From an uncultured Ulvibacter sp. (GTDB taxonomy: Bacteria > Bacteroidota > Bacteroidia > Flavobacteriales > Flavobacteriaceae), in NCBI GenBank assembly GCA_938041335.1, contig CALIAF010000021.1:62001-126000 (forward strand): 64,000 nucleotides of DNA, read 5' to 3'. Both the position numbers and the translations under genes were made by a program. The number at the start of each line of letters is the position of its first letter. The stretch's first letter is position 1. The notes beneath the pieces are model-generated. The model was given only the letters and a program-made list of their open reading frames with translations. It made no database searches and was not told where the DNA came from. This document shows positions 18,968 to 29,455 of the stretch, piece by piece.

Positions 18968-20791
18968 TTAATGATGCATCTCTTCTTCATTATCTTGAAG
19001 TGGAATATGCTGAGGAATATAATCCTGCCCTGGTATCACATAATCTGTTTCGTCTTTGTTCAACTTACTGTAGTCATATGACCAACGGTGTACCTCAGGG
19101 ATAGGTCCATCCCAGTTACCGTGGATGTGTTTTACCTCTGCCGTCCACTCTAAAGTAGTTGACTTCCAAGGATTTTTAGGACCAATTTTACCAAAGAACA
19201 TAGCGCTAATAAAGTTGTACAAAAACACTAACTGCGCTCCTGCTGTGATAATAGCAAATATCGTTATGATTACGTTTACATCTGCAAGGTCATCAAAATA
19301 TGGGAAAGCCGTATTTGTATAATAACGTCTAGGCAATCCAGCCATACCTATAAAGTGCATTGGGAAGAAAACTCCGTATGCCCCTATAATAGTCACCCAA
19401 AAGTGAACATAACCGAGGTTTTTATTAAGCATGCGTCCCTCAAACATTTTTGGGAACCAATGATACACTCCGGCAAATAAACCATACAATGCTGATATTC
19501 CCATTACCAAGTGAAAGTGAGCTACCACAAAGTAGGTATCGTGTACATTAATATCTAAGGCACTATCTCCAAGGATGATTCCTGTTAATCCACCTGTAAT
19601 AAAGGTAGAAACAAAACCAATAGAAAACAGCATCGCCGTGTTCATTTGGAGATTCCCTTTCCAGAGGGTGGTGATCCAGTTAAAAGATTTTACCGCTGAT
19701 GGAATTGCAATTAATAATGTTGTGAATGTAAATACCGATCCTAAAAATGGATTCATCCCTGATATAAACATATGGTGACCCCATACTATGGTAGACAAGA
19801 ATGCAATAGCAAGTATAGACATTACCATGGCTCGATACCCAAATATTGGTTTTCGCGCATTGGTTGCCATAATTTCTGAAACCATTCCCATTGCTGGTAA
19901 GATGACAATATATACTTCCGGATGCCCTAAGAACCAAAATAAGTGTTCAAAGAGTACAGGAGAACCACCTTGATTGTGCAAGACCTCTCCTGCAATATAA
20001 ATATCTGATAAGAAGAAAGAAGTTCCAAAACTTCTATCCATAATTAACATTAAAGCAGCAGATAATAAAACTGGGAACGAAACTACTCCAATGATTGCAG
20101 TAACAAAGAATGCCCAGATTGTCAATGGAAGTCTAGTCATAGACATTCCTTTTGTTCTTAGGTTTAATACCGTAACAATATAGTTAAGTGATCCTAATAA
20201 TGAAGATGCAATAAAAATTGCCATAGACACTAACCATAGCGTCATACCTGTTCCTGAACCTGGTATTGCTTGTGGCAATGCACTTAGTGGTGGGTAAATA
20301 GTCCAACCTGCAGATGCTGGCCCTGCTTCTACAAACAGAGAAAGTACCATGATCACACTAGATAAAAAGAACAACCAGTAAGATACCATGTTTAAAAATC
20401 CGGAGGCCATATCACGGGCTCCAATCTGCAATGGGATAAGGAGGTTACTAAAGGTACCACTCAATCCAGCAGTCAATACAAAGAATACCATTATGGTACC
20501 GTGTATTGTAACTAAGGCAAGGTAAACACTAGGATCCATAACACCACCTTCTGCCCATTTTCCTAGAAAAATCTCAAATATTGTGAATGGTTCTTCTGGC
20601 CATGCGAGTTGCATTCTAAATAGGATAGACATGGCAATACCAATAATTCCCATAAACAAACCTGTAATTAGGTATTGCTTAGAAATCATTTTATGATCCT
20701 GACTAAAGATATATTTAGTTATAAACGTCTCTTTGTGATGTCCGTGATCGTCGTGGTCGTCTACTGCGTGGTCGTGTGCGTGTGCTGACAT
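18968..20791 (-). CDS. ctaD: Cytochrome c oxidase subunit I
   Basis: A 607-aa haem-copper oxidase core subunit with twelve or more membrane helices. It carries the copper-B site HPEVYIVILPAMG, the haem ligand region VNVHDTYFVVAHFHLVMG and a His/Asp-rich N-terminus (HAHDHAVDDHDDHGHH) of unusual charge that may bind metal. It is the last gene of the act-cox operon, after coxB, and would take electrons from alternative complex III. Subunits III and IV are not in the window and must be encoded elsewhere. Confidence 0.97.
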   Translation of the reverse strand: MSAHAHDHAVDDHDDHGHHKETFITKYIFSQDHKMISKQYLITGLFMGIIGIAMSILFRMQLAWPEEPFTIFEIFLGKWAEGGVMDPSVYLALVTIHGTIMVFFVLTAGLSGTFSNLLIPLQIGARDMASGFLNMVSYWLFFLSSVIMVLSLFVEAGPASAGWTIYPPLSALPQAIPGSGTGMTLWLVSMAIFIASSLLGSLNYIVTVLNLRTKGMSMTRLPLTIWAFFVTAIIGVVSFPVLLSAALMLIMDRSFGTSFFLSDIYIAGEVLHNQGGSPVLFEHLFWFLGHPEVYIVILPAMGMVSEIMATNARKPIFGYRAMVMSILAIAFLSTIVWGHHMFISGMNPFLGSVFTFTTLLIAIPSAVKSFNWITTLWKGNLQMNTAMLFSIGFVSTFITGGLTGIILGDSALDINVHDTYFVVAHFHLVMGISALYGLFAGVYHWFPKMFEGRMLNKNLGYVHFWVTIIGAYGVFFPMHFIGMAGLPRRYYTNTAFPYFDDLADVNVIITIFAIITAGAQLVFLYNFISAMFFGKIGPKNPWKSTTLEWTAEVKHIHGNWDGPIPEVHRWSYDYSKLNKDETDYVIPGQDYIPQHIPLQDNEEEMHH

Positions 20792-20831
20792 ATCTTCTTA
20801 TTGAATTTCCGTAAAACGGTGCTCTTTTAAA

Positions 20832-21899
20832 TTATTTTAAAGTCGTTCCTAAGTTAGGCTGATCTGCTAACCAAGTATCAAAATCTTCTTGCGATTCTAC
20901 AATGATCTTCATTTGCATATTATAATGATTGTTACCACATATCTTATTACAAAGTAGCACATAATCAAATACGTAAGGCTCTAAGGCTTCTTCTCCATTA
21001 GCAAGCAGCTCAACACTATTATCTTTTCTAATAGCGTTTATTCGCTGCACCTTTGAACTTACATCGCTATCCAATCGCATATCTTCTGTTGTGATAGTAG
21101 GTGTAAACGCAAACTCGGTTATCATTCCCGGAACACAATTCATTTGCGCTCTAAAGTGCGGCATATACGCCGAGTGCAGTACATCTTGTGATCGCATTTT
21201 AAAGACCACTTTTTGTCCTACTGGCAAGTGAAGTTCGTTTACCACTACATCATCTTGTGCATTAGGATCTGAAATATCTACACCTAATTGGTTTACTCCT
21301 TCTATTAAACGTACGTTAGCCTCACCTAAAGTATTATCGGCTCCAGAATATCGCGCTCTCCAGTCAAACTGGTAGGCGTATAACTCTACCACCATAATAT
21401 CTTCATTCTCCTCGTCTACATTCATAATTTCTGTCCAAGTAAATAGACCGTAAATTATAAGTCCTGCTAATACAATTACCGGAATGATTGTCCAGATAAA
21501 TTCTAGCTTATCATTGTCTGCAAAAAACAGTGCACGATTTGTATCATTACCTCTGTATTTAAATGCGAACCAGCTTAATAACCACAATGTGAAGAAACCA
21601 ACCACAAAAATGAGTGCCATTGAAATCAACATCAAGTTATCGATGTCGGCTCCATGTTCTGATGCTGCTTGTGGAAGCAATACATTACCCCACTCCCAGA
21701 AACAGATTATTAAAAGGCCATAAGTGAAAATTGCTAACATTAACATTAACCATCCGTTAATGTTATTGTCTTTGTTATTTGCAATTTCTGAAGAATCCCC
21801 TAATCCGTCTGCTGTTTTAGACATATTGAATATCTTATTCAACTGCCAAACAGTAACTCCAAAGAGAATGATTACTAATACAACTAAAAATGCGGTCAT
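20832..21899 (-). CDS. coxB: Cytochrome c oxidase subunit II
   Basis: A 355-aa membrane-anchored CuA subunit. Three hydrophobic segments lie at about 2-18, 50-72 and 90-165, followed by a cupredoxin domain. The CuA ligands are present: H in VLHSAYMPHF, and C317, C321 and H325 in CNKICGNNH. No cytochrome c domain is fused to its C-terminus. It is placed between actF (25 bp upstream) and ctaD (40 bp downstream) and accepts electrons from the complex III cytochromes. Confidence 0.96.
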   Translation of the reverse strand: MTAFLVVLVIILFGVTVWQLNKIFNMSKTADGLGDSSEIANNKDNNINGWLMLMLAIFTYGLLIICFWEWGNVLLPQAASEHGADIDNLMLISMALIFVVGFFTLWLLSWFAFKYRGNDTNRALFFADNDKLEFIWTIIPVIVLAGLIIYGLFTWTEIMNVDEENEDIMVVELYAYQFDWRARYSGADNTLGEANVRLIEGVNQLGVDISDPNAQDDVVVNELHLPVGQKVVFKMRSQDVLHSAYMPHFRAQMNCVPGMITEFAFTPTITTEDMRLDSDVSSKVQRINAIRKDNSVELLANGEEALEPYVFDYVLLCNKICGNNHYNMQMKIIVESQEDFDTWLADQPNLGTTLK

Positions 21900-21924
21900 C
21901 GTTATCTGTCTTCTAAATAATTAA

Positions 21925-23286
21925 TTAATAATGGAAGTTCTTACTTTCTTTTAAGAAAGGGTTATTCTTCACTAATAATGGTGCTTTTGTTAATGCACTA
22001 AACACTACAAGAACAAATAATCCAAAGAAGAATAAAATAGCACTTATCTCTGGCAAGCCAATAAACCAACTTGTACCAACGGTTCCTGGCGTTATTAACA
22101 TGTAAATATCTACATAATGTCCTGCAAGTATTACAATTCCAGTAAGTACTACAAACCAGCTAATTCTCTTATAATCACTATTCATTAATAGTAATACAGG
22201 GAATAAGAAGTTCATAGCTACCATACCAAAGAACGGCAATTTAAAATCTTCAATTCTTGTTACAAAATAAGTCACTTCTTCTGGAATGTTCGCATACCAG
22301 ATTAACATAAATTGAGAGAACCATAGGTAGGTCCAGAAAATACTGAAACCAAACATAAACTTCGCTAAATCATGAATATGACTGTCATTAACAAATTCTA
22401 AATATCCTTGAGATTTCAGCAAGATTGTTATCACGGCAATGGTAGTAATACCACAAACCATCATCCCTGCAAGCACGTACCAACCATATAAAGTAGAGAA
22501 CCAGTGTGGATCAAAACTCATAAGCCAATCCCAAGACATCATAGATTCTGTGTAAAGGAAGAATACTAGAAATGCTGCGGAAATTTTAAAGTTCTTTTTG
22601 TACCACTTGTTATCAGAAGCATCGTCGCTTCTTCTTGAATTACGCACAGCAAACTGACGATATAATATCCAACCTCCCATAAAGATGGCTGCCCTAACTA
22701 ATAACCACGTTCCGTCTAACCAGCCCGCTTTACCCTGTAATAATTTATCATGAGCTACTACTTCTGGATCTGCCCAAACAAAAAGGTGATTTATATGAAA
22801 ACCTGAAAGTGCTAATAACACAAACATTATAATACCTCCTGGCACTAGGTAAGCCGTTATGGCTTCCATTACTCTAAATAACACTGGAGACCAACCTGCC
22901 TGAGCTGCGATATTTACTGCATAGAATGCAAGCACACCTAATGAAATCATAAAGAAAAAGAAACACGCAATATACAAAGCAGACCAAGGTTTGTTTTGCA
23001 ATTGATGTAAAGTGTGTTCTAAATGTTTCTCTTCACTGTGTGCAGCATCTTCATGACCATGTTCTCCTTCTGCTCTATGTGCAGCAGCAGCGCTCATCTC
23101 ATCGTGACCTTCTCCATGCGAAGTTGCTTCTGCATGTCCATCACCGTGATCATCATGCCCAGCCATCATTTCTTTAACTTCTGCAGTAGTCTTAGGTGCA
23201 GACATAAAACTATATGTCAAACCAAGGGCTCCTACCACCATAAAGATGATTGCAAATATTTTTAACTTACTAGGTAGCGTGTACAT
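21925..23286 (-). CDS. actF: Alternative complex III subunit ActF (quinol oxidoreductase membrane subunit)
   Basis: A 453-aa integral membrane protein with about ten helices, related to NrfD/ActC and identified by its place in the actABCDEF order. Its N-terminus has one helix followed by a hydrophilic His/Glu-rich loop (HDDHGDGHAEATSHGEGHDE region, residues about 45-90), a possible metal-binding stretch also seen as His-rich sequence in ctaD. Helices include SWDWLMSFDPHWFSTLYGWY, a recurrent ActF motif. It shares quinone chemistry with ActC in the membrane. Confidence 0.92.
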   Translation of the reverse strand: MYTLPSKLKIFAIIFMVVGALGLTYSFMSAPKTTAEVKEMMAGHDDHGDGHAEATSHGEGHDEMSAAAAHRAEGEHGHEDAAHSEEKHLEHTLHQLQNKPWSALYIACFFFFMISLGVLAFYAVNIAAQAGWSPVLFRVMEAITAYLVPGGIIMFVLLALSGFHINHLFVWADPEVVAHDKLLQGKAGWLDGTWLLVRAAIFMGGWILYRQFAVRNSRRSDDASDNKWYKKNFKISAAFLVFFLYTESMMSWDWLMSFDPHWFSTLYGWYVLAGMMVCGITTIAVITILLKSQGYLEFVNDSHIHDLAKFMFGFSIFWTYLWFSQFMLIWYANIPEEVTYFVTRIEDFKLPFFGMVAMNFLFPVLLLMNSDYKRISWFVVLTGIVILAGHYVDIYMLITPGTVGTSWFIGLPEISAILFFFGLFVLVVFSALTKAPLLVKNNPFLKESKNFHY

Positions 23287-23312
23287 ATCTTAGCTATTCT
23301 TTGTATTCTTTA

Positions 23313-24002
23313 TTAGTGTGTGTCTTTGTGATCTTCCTCTAACATTACTGGTTCAGCCATTGCATCACCAGTTAAAAGCATTTGAGAATCATCAACTTCA
23401 CTTATTTTTTTAGGCTCCATAACCGGTCTACCTTCTAAGGCAGCCTTTAGGTTCATTACGTGCTGTGTAATTTGCCATCTTTCTTCTTCATTGGTTTGAG
23501 AAGCATAAGATCCCATCGTATTCAATCCATACATTTGAACGTGATAAACTCCTCCTGGAGTTATTGTTCTACCTGCAGCATCATAACTTGGTATTCCTAA
23601 GAACTTTTCACGTTTTGCAAGTATTCCAAGTCCATCCCCTTTATCTCCGTGACAAACTGCACAGTATACTCCGTATAATTCTGCTCCACTTGCTAAGTTT
23701 TTCTCAGTATATTCCAATGGGTTCTTCAATTCTGCCTTCGCTCTTGCAATATCTTCTGGCGAGTTTGTATAATCAAAAGGTTGAAATCCGCGAGGAATAG
23801 TTCCCTCAACTGGTAACATTGCCTCTTGTCCATTTTCAAAACCTTCTATATCGTATTCACCATAAGTTTCATAACTTATTGGTTCATACATATTAGGCAT
23901 ATACTGATAGTTTGGAGTCGCGCTATTTTGACACGAAACCAATGCTACTAGAGCAAGAAATGCGATACCTATGTTCCCTATTTTTCTCATCTTAGTGATC
24001 AT
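23313..24002 (-). CDS. actE: Alternative complex III subunit ActE, monohaem cytochrome c lipoprotein
   Basis: A 229-aa lipoprotein with signal and lipobox LVSC (lipidated C24) and one haem c site, CAVCHGDKGDGLG (about residue 117). Within the complex it passes electrons from ActA toward the oxidase. The C-terminal tail is acidic (AEPVMLEEDHKDTH). Its start overlaps the actD stop by 11 nt, a sign of translational coupling. Confidence 0.93.
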   Translation of the reverse strand: MITKMRKIGNIGIAFLALVALVSCQNSATPNYQYMPNMYEPISYETYGEYDIEGFENGQEAMLPVEGTIPRGFQPFDYTNSPEDIARAKAELKNPLEYTEKNLASGAELYGVYCAVCHGDKGDGLGILAKREKFLGIPSYDAAGRTITPGGVYHVQMYGLNTMGSYASQTNEEERWQITQHVMNLKAALEGRPVMEPKKISEVDDSQMLLTGDAMAEPVMLEEDHKDTH

Positions 24003-24528
24003 CTTCAGATTCTACTATATTTATTTCTACTGCTCCCGTATCATAGAAGAATTTTGACAGCTCTTCTATATCATTATCTCCAGCATCTATGGCCATTAAA
24101 AAATGATCATCAGTGGTTCTAACGTCAGGATTTTCGGCTTTCTTAAAAGGCCATAATTTACTTCGCATATAGAATGTTATCACCATCAAATGGGCTGCAA
24201 AGAATACGGTTAATTCGAACATGATCGGTACGAAAGCCGGCATGTTTTCTATATAACTAAAACTAGGCTTTCCACCTATGTCTTGTGGCCAGTCTTCAAT
24301 CATAATGAAATTCATCATTGTGATTGCAACGGCAAGACCTACAAGTCCATACATAAATGATGTAATGGCAATACGCGTAGGTTCTAGACCCATTACTTTA
24401 TCTAGCCCGTGCACCGGGAAAGGTGTGTACACCTCTTCGATATGGTAATGCTTAGCGCGTGTCTCTTTAACAGCTTGCATTAGCAAGTCGTCATCGTTAT
24501 AGAGTGCGTGTATCACTTTAGAAGCCAT
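23992..24528 (-). CDS. actD: Alternative complex III subunit ActD (DUF3341)
   Basis: A 178-aa protein with two membrane helices (about 59-76 and 101-121) and the DUF3341 pattern HIEEVYTPFPVHGLDKVMGL. ActD is a structural membrane subunit of alternative complex III with no cofactor. Its gap to actC is 2 bp and it overlaps actE by 11 nt. Confidence 0.93.
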   Translation of the reverse strand: MASKVIHALYNDDDLLMQAVKETRAKHYHIEEVYTPFPVHGLDKVMGLEPTRIAITSFMYGLVGLAVAITMMNFIMIEDWPQDIGGKPSFSYIENMPAFVPIMFELTVFFAAHLMVITFYMRSKLWPFKKAENPDVRTTDDHFLMAIDAGDNDIEELSKFFYDTGAVEINIVESEDDH

Positions 24529-24530
24529 AC

Positions 24531-26276
24531 TTAGTTGTTTTTAAGATTTGAAGCTTGTCCAGCCCAGTCATCACGTTTTGCACGCCCAGGGAACTCACCT
24601 ATAATATCATCTAATAAATCGTAATCTGCATCGTCCATCTTGCTTACTTGAGCAAATGTAAAGATCCCAAGCTGATGTAATTTCTTTTCCATTACTGGAC
24701 CTACACCACTTATTCTCTTCAGATCGTCTGCCGTTTGCGTAGCAGCATCAAATGCTCCTAGTTTTCCAATTAAGCTATTTGCTTTTTCCTGCTGTCCTTC
24801 TGCCTCAAGCAAACCTCCTGTGCTCGCTTTTGACTTAGATTTACTTGCCTTTGGCGCAACTGTCAAGGCATCATAATGCTTTACGTCATCACCGTGCTCT
24901 GCTCTTAATTTTTTATACTTCGCTCCAGATCCTTTCAAGATAGACTTCACTTCTGCTTGAGCAATCACTGGGAATGTTCTAGCATATAATAAGAATAACA
25001 CAAAGAAGAATCCTATGGTTCCTATAAAGATACCTATATCTACAAAAGTAGGAGAGAACATGGTCCAAGATGATGGAACATAATCACGGTGTAATGAAGT
25101 AACAATAATTACAAATCGTTCAAACCACATTCCAATGTTTACTACAATAGAAATAAAGAAAGAGAACATAATACTTGTACGCAATTTCTTGAACCACATA
25201 AACTGTGGAGAGAATACATTACACGTCATCATTGCCCAGTAGGCCCACCAGTAAGGTCCTGTTGCTCTGTTTAAGAATGCATACTGCTCATATTCCACTC
25301 CTGAGTACCAAGCAATAAACAGCTCAGTTATGTACGCCACACCTACTATAGAACCCGTAATCATAATTACAATGTTCATTAACTCGATATGCTGTATCGT
25401 AATATAATTTTCTAGGTTAGACACTTTTCTCATTACAATAAGAAGTGTGTTTACCATGGCAAATCCAGAGAATACCGCACCTGCCACAAAATATGGAGGG
25501 AAGATGGTGGTATGCCAACCTGGTATTACTGAGGTTGCGAAATCAAAAGATACAATGGTATGTACAGAAAGTACTAATGGTGTTGCTAAACCTGCAAGTA
25601 CCAATGACACTTCTTCAAAACGTTGCCAGTCTTTTGCACGACCTGACCAACCAAATGATAGTATCCCATATATCTTTTTTGTAAAAGGCGTTACCGCTCT
25701 ATCACGAATCATTGCAAAATCTGGCAATAGTCCCGTCCACCAGAATACTAGTGATACAGAAAGATATGTAGAAATCGCAAATACATCCCAAAGTAAAGGC
25801 GAATTAAAGTTTACCCAAAGAGACCCAAACTGATTAGGAATAGGCAACACCCAATATGCTAACCAAGGACGACCCATATGAATAATAGGGAACAAACCTG
25901 CTTGTATTACAGAGAAAATAGTCATCGCCTCTGCTGAGCGGTTAATTGCCATTCTCCATTTTTGTCTAAACAGTAAGAGTACTGCAGAAATAAGTGTACC
26001 CGCGTGACCGATACCTACCCACCAAACAAAGTTGGTAATATCCCAGGCCCATCCCACGGTTTTATTTAATCCCCAAACTCCAATTCCTGTTGAAACTGTG
26101 TAAATTATACATCCTATTCCCCATAAAAAGGCAACAAGAGCAATAGTAAATACAATCCACCAAGATTTATTGGCTTTCCCTTCCACAGGAGCAGCAACAT
26201 CCACAGTAATATCGTGGTAGTTTTTGTCTCCTATAACTAAGGGTCTTCTAATAGGTGCTTCGTAATGCGACGCCAT
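24531..26276 (-). CDS. actC: Alternative complex III subunit ActC (NrfD-like) with helix-hairpin-helix tail
   Basis: A 581-aa protein: an NrfD/PsrC-type membrane domain with about ten helices (residues 40-455) that binds quinol, then a long hydrophilic extension. The extension has a low-complexity Ser/Lys linker (KASKSKSKASTGG, about 475-490) and ends in a small domain, DLKRISGVGPVMEKKLHQLG with FTFAQVSKMDDADYDLLDD, that looks like the helix-hairpin-helix/SAM-like modules found at the end of some unrelated proteins. The extra domain is not part of the usual NrfD fold and is expected on the cytoplasmic side. Role of the tail unknown. Confidence 0.93.
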   Translation of the reverse strand: MASHYEAPIRRPLVIGDKNYHDITVDVAAPVEGKANKSWWIVFTIALVAFLWGIGCIIYTVSTGIGVWGLNKTVGWAWDITNFVWWVGIGHAGTLISAVLLLFRQKWRMAINRSAEAMTIFSVIQAGLFPIIHMGRPWLAYWVLPIPNQFGSLWVNFNSPLLWDVFAISTYLSVSLVFWWTGLLPDFAMIRDRAVTPFTKKIYGILSFGWSGRAKDWQRFEEVSLVLAGLATPLVLSVHTIVSFDFATSVIPGWHTTIFPPYFVAGAVFSGFAMVNTLLIVMRKVSNLENYITIQHIELMNIVIMITGSIVGVAYITELFIAWYSGVEYEQYAFLNRATGPYWWAYWAMMTCNVFSPQFMWFKKLRTSIMFSFFISIVVNIGMWFERFVIIVTSLHRDYVPSSWTMFSPTFVDIGIFIGTIGFFFVLFLLYARTFPVIAQAEVKSILKGSGAKYKKLRAEHGDDVKHYDALTVAPKASKSKSKASTGGLLEAEGQQEKANSLIGKLGAFDAATQTADDLKRISGVGPVMEKKLHQLGIFTFAQVSKMDDADYDLLDDIIGEFPGRAKRDDWAGQASNLKNN

Positions 26277-26301
26277 ATTTTATATACTATTTCTTAGTTA
26301 G

Positions 26302-29300
26302 TTATGCTTTTGTAGAGTTTCTCACTTTAGTCTTATAGAAAACGTTAGGCTTTGTACCTACGGCTTCTAATAAGTGATACATTCTCTTATCTTTTTTACT
26401 TTCAAATACTTCACTATCGTGGTCATTGATATCTCCAAAAACCATTGCTCCTTTATCACAAGCAGCAGAACAAGCCGTCTGAAACTCTGCATCTTTTACA
26501 GGACGACCATCACGTTTCGCTTCTAATATACTTAATTGTGTTTTCTGAATACACATAGAACATTTCTCCATTACCCCTCTAGAACGAACGTTCACATCTG
26601 GATTTAACACCATACGCCCCATATCGTTATTCATGTGGTAGTCAAACTCATCATTCTCATTATACAAGAACCAGTTAAAACGACGCACTTTATAGGGACA
26701 GTTATTTGCACAATATCTTGTACCTACACAACGGTTATATGCCATTTGGTTTTGCCCTTGACGCCCGTGTGAAGTTGCAGCAACAGGACAAACACTCTCA
26801 CAAGGAGCGTGATTACAATGTTGACACATTACTGGCTGAAAAGCCACTTGTGGATTTGCCGCAGGGTCTTCCAACTCGCCAAAACCTCCTAGTGAACCGT
26901 TTTCTCCAAACAATCCATTAAATCCTTCTTTTTTATCCTTATCAGCATCAAAGCTTTCTTCAGAAGAATAATATCTATCTATACGTAACCAGTGCATATC
27001 ACGGCTACGCCTTATTTCACTTTTTCCTACTACAGGCACATTGTTTTCACTATGACAAGCAATCACACAAGCCCCACAACCTGTACAGGCGTTAAGGTCT
27101 ATAGAAAGATTAAAGTGATGGCCTACAGAACGATCAAAAGAAGTCCATAAATCTGCATCTGGATCTGTCACAGGAATTTCCTGGTGGTCTTTAGACACCA
27201 TAGGCATTGGGTTCCAATCGTACCCACCTTCATGATTCTTTTTAGTAGTATTAAATACCTCTAGTGTAGTTTCTCTAATGATATCTCTACCCATCATGGT
27301 ATTCTGTAACTGCACACACGCAAACTCGTGCTCAGCTCCAGCAACTTTTTCTAAAGAAACACGTAATGTATCAGTAGACAAGCTATCTAAACGGTATGCA
27401 TTTACTCCCGTTTGCATTTCTTTCTGTACTGCGTCTTTCTTACCATAACCTAATGCAAGTCCGACAGAACCAGCTGCTTGACCTGGCTGAATTAACACCG
27501 GCACATTAGCCACTGTTACAGCTCCCATTTTAACGTTAACTACACTTCCGTTTAAGCCACCGTTTGCTACGTGATGATTTTCAAGACCTAAATCTTTAGC
27601 ATCTGCAGCCGAAACGGTTACATAATTATCCCAAGACGTTCTTGTAATCGGATCTGGCATCTCTTGCAACCAAGGGTTATTGGCCTGCTGACCATCACCC
27701 ATTGCTGTTTTTGTATACAACACAAGTTCCATATCATCAATAGCAGATGACAAAGCACCATTAGAAGTATTTGACTCTAACATAGCATCACTCACTACTG
27801 GAGCAACATCTATAGCAGTTGCAGAAGTAAAAACTCCCGCTTCCAATGCTTTGTTCCAAGAAGTCCCTCCCAAAACACTAGACCAAGTATCCTTGATATA
27901 GTCTAGGTATGAAGTTTCATTATTAGTCCAAGCTAATAAAGTTTCCTGAAATTGTCTTGTCTTATATATTGGTCTTATCGTTGGCTGTATTAAACTATAT
28001 GACCCTTTTTTCATTTGAACATCACCCCAAGATTCAAGGTAATGTGGTGTCGCTGCCACTAATTGCGCTAAAGAAGCCGTAGCATCGTTTTTCATTGCAA
28101 AAGCAAGTGACATCTCTAGTTTTTCGTAGGCCGCTTTAAAATCTGTATTAGGAAAAGAATACACAGGATCTACCCCTACTGTTATCAATCCCTTTACGCT
28201 ACCATTAATCACATCGTTCATTACCTTAGTAACTTCTGCATTATTTGCAGAACGTGTCATTCTTGGCTTTGCCGTATCCATTACTACACTTGCAGCATTT
28301 GCATCAAGTACGCGTCTTTGAGAGCCTTGATCTTGCAAACCGGTAACTAGAACTGCTTTAGTACCTGCTTGAAGCATCAATGCCTTAGCCATATTAACGG
28401 CTTTAGCAACATTAGGAGCTAATCCAGAAGTACTACCACCTGTTAAGGCATCTAAAACTTTTTTCTGATCACTTGGTATTACAGGAATACGGTTATCTGC
28501 GTTTGCACCAGATAAAGTCATATTAGCTTCAAACTGGATATGCTTAGACATTTTTCCGTTCTTCGGAATGCGTCCTTGAGCATAACCTGCATCATAACCT
28601 CCACCTTGCCAGTCTCCCAAGAAATCTGCACCTACAGAAACAATAACATGTGCTTTTCCGAAGTCATAATCTGGCATAGCACGTGTTCCAAATTTCTCCT
28701 GAAAAGCGTCTAATGTTCCAGAAGAAGAAACCGTATCATAGCTAACGTGACGTACATTAGGGTACGCCGTTGTAAATTCATTAATTAATTTTGAAGTTGA
28801 AGGACTCGCAAATGTTTGTGTCAATAACACTACATCTTTACCCTTCATTGCAAGCATCTTTTCTGACGCTGCTTTGTCAAAAGCCTCCCAAGTAGCAGTT
28901 TCTTTACCCACCATTGGAGCCTTCAAACGGTTGTTATCATATAATGACAATACAGAAGCGTGTACTCTTGCATTTACACCACCAGAAGCAGAGAGGTCAT
29001 TGCGTTCTATTTTAATAGGACGACCTTCTCTTGTTTTCACTAATACATTAGCAAAGTCAAAACCATCTGCTATTGCAGTAGCATAGTAATTAGCTACACC
29101 AGGAACGATTTCGTCTGGAGCTACTACATAAGGAATCGATTTAATCACCGGACCTTCACAAGCCGCTAAAGAAGCTGCTGCTGTAGTAAAACCTACATAC
29201 TTTAAGAAATCACGACGCGTCGTAGAAGACCCCTCTAATGTTTCTTTGTCGCCTAAAAACTCATCTGTAGGTATTGATTCTACAAACTCATTTTCTTGTA

Positions 29301-29370
29301 GCGTCTTAACAATAGAGCTGTTTTGATCCAGCTCTTCAACACTTTTCCAGTATTTCTTGTTTGATGCCAT
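26302..29370 (-). CDS. actB: Alternative complex III subunit ActB (molybdopterin-like and iron-sulfur)
   Basis: A 1022-aa periplasmic subunit. It starts with a leader region containing a Tat motif TRRDFLKYVG (RR at 52-53) and an LAAC lipobox (C71). A molybdopterin oxidoreductase-like domain that is normally cofactor-free in this complex follows (about 100-740). The C-terminal ferredoxin part carries four clusters' worth of Cys motifs: CTGCGACVIAC, CQHCNHAPCESVCP, CVGTRYCANNCP and CSMCIQK with a distal CSAAC. It moves electrons from quinol oxidation to the ActA haems. Confidence 0.95.
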   Translation of the reverse strand: MASNKKYWKSVEELDQNSSIVKTLQENEFVESIPTDEFLGDKETLEGSSTTRRDFLKYVGFTTAAASLAACEGPVIKSIPYVVAPDEIVPGVANYYATAIADGFDFANVLVKTREGRPIKIERNDLSASGGVNARVHASVLSLYDNNRLKAPMVGKETATWEAFDKAASEKMLAMKGKDVVLLTQTFASPSTSKLINEFTTAYPNVRHVSYDTVSSSGTLDAFQEKFGTRAMPDYDFGKAHVIVSVGADFLGDWQGGGYDAGYAQGRIPKNGKMSKHIQFEANMTLSGANADNRIPVIPSDQKKVLDALTGGSTSGLAPNVAKAVNMAKALMLQAGTKAVLVTGLQDQGSQRRVLDANAASVVMDTAKPRMTRSANNAEVTKVMNDVINGSVKGLITVGVDPVYSFPNTDFKAAYEKLEMSLAFAMKNDATASLAQLVAATPHYLESWGDVQMKKGSYSLIQPTIRPIYKTRQFQETLLAWTNNETSYLDYIKDTWSSVLGGTSWNKALEAGVFTSATAIDVAPVVSDAMLESNTSNGALSSAIDDMELVLYTKTAMGDGQQANNPWLQEMPDPITRTSWDNYVTVSAADAKDLGLENHHVANGGLNGSVVNVKMGAVTVANVPVLIQPGQAAGSVGLALGYGKKDAVQKEMQTGVNAYRLDSLSTDTLRVSLEKVAGAEHEFACVQLQNTMMGRDIIRETTLEVFNTTKKNHEGGYDWNPMPMVSKDHQEIPVTDPDADLWTSFDRSVGHHFNLSIDLNACTGCGACVIACHSENNVPVVGKSEIRRSRDMHWLRIDRYYSSEESFDADKDKKEGFNGLFGENGSLGGFGELEDPAANPQVAFQPVMCQHCNHAPCESVCPVAATSHGRQGQNQMAYNRCVGTRYCANNCPYKVRRFNWFLYNENDEFDYHMNNDMGRMVLNPDVNVRSRGVMEKCSMCIQKTQLSILEAKRDGRPVKDAEFQTACSAACDKGAMVFGDINDHDSEVFESKKDKRMYHLLEAVGTKPNVFYKTKVRNSTKA

Positions 29371-29455
29371 TTATAAACTTTTAATTTTCTTTAAATTTAA
29401 TATTCACTATTGTCTGTTTGAGAATTCCGCTTTCGCGAAAATGCCAATCACTTGA

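Noticed and set aside
20730-20791. Repeated CGTGGTCGT-like sequence at the ctaD start
   Set aside because: It encodes the His/Asp-rich N-terminus of the oxidase subunit; imperfect codon-level repetition only.
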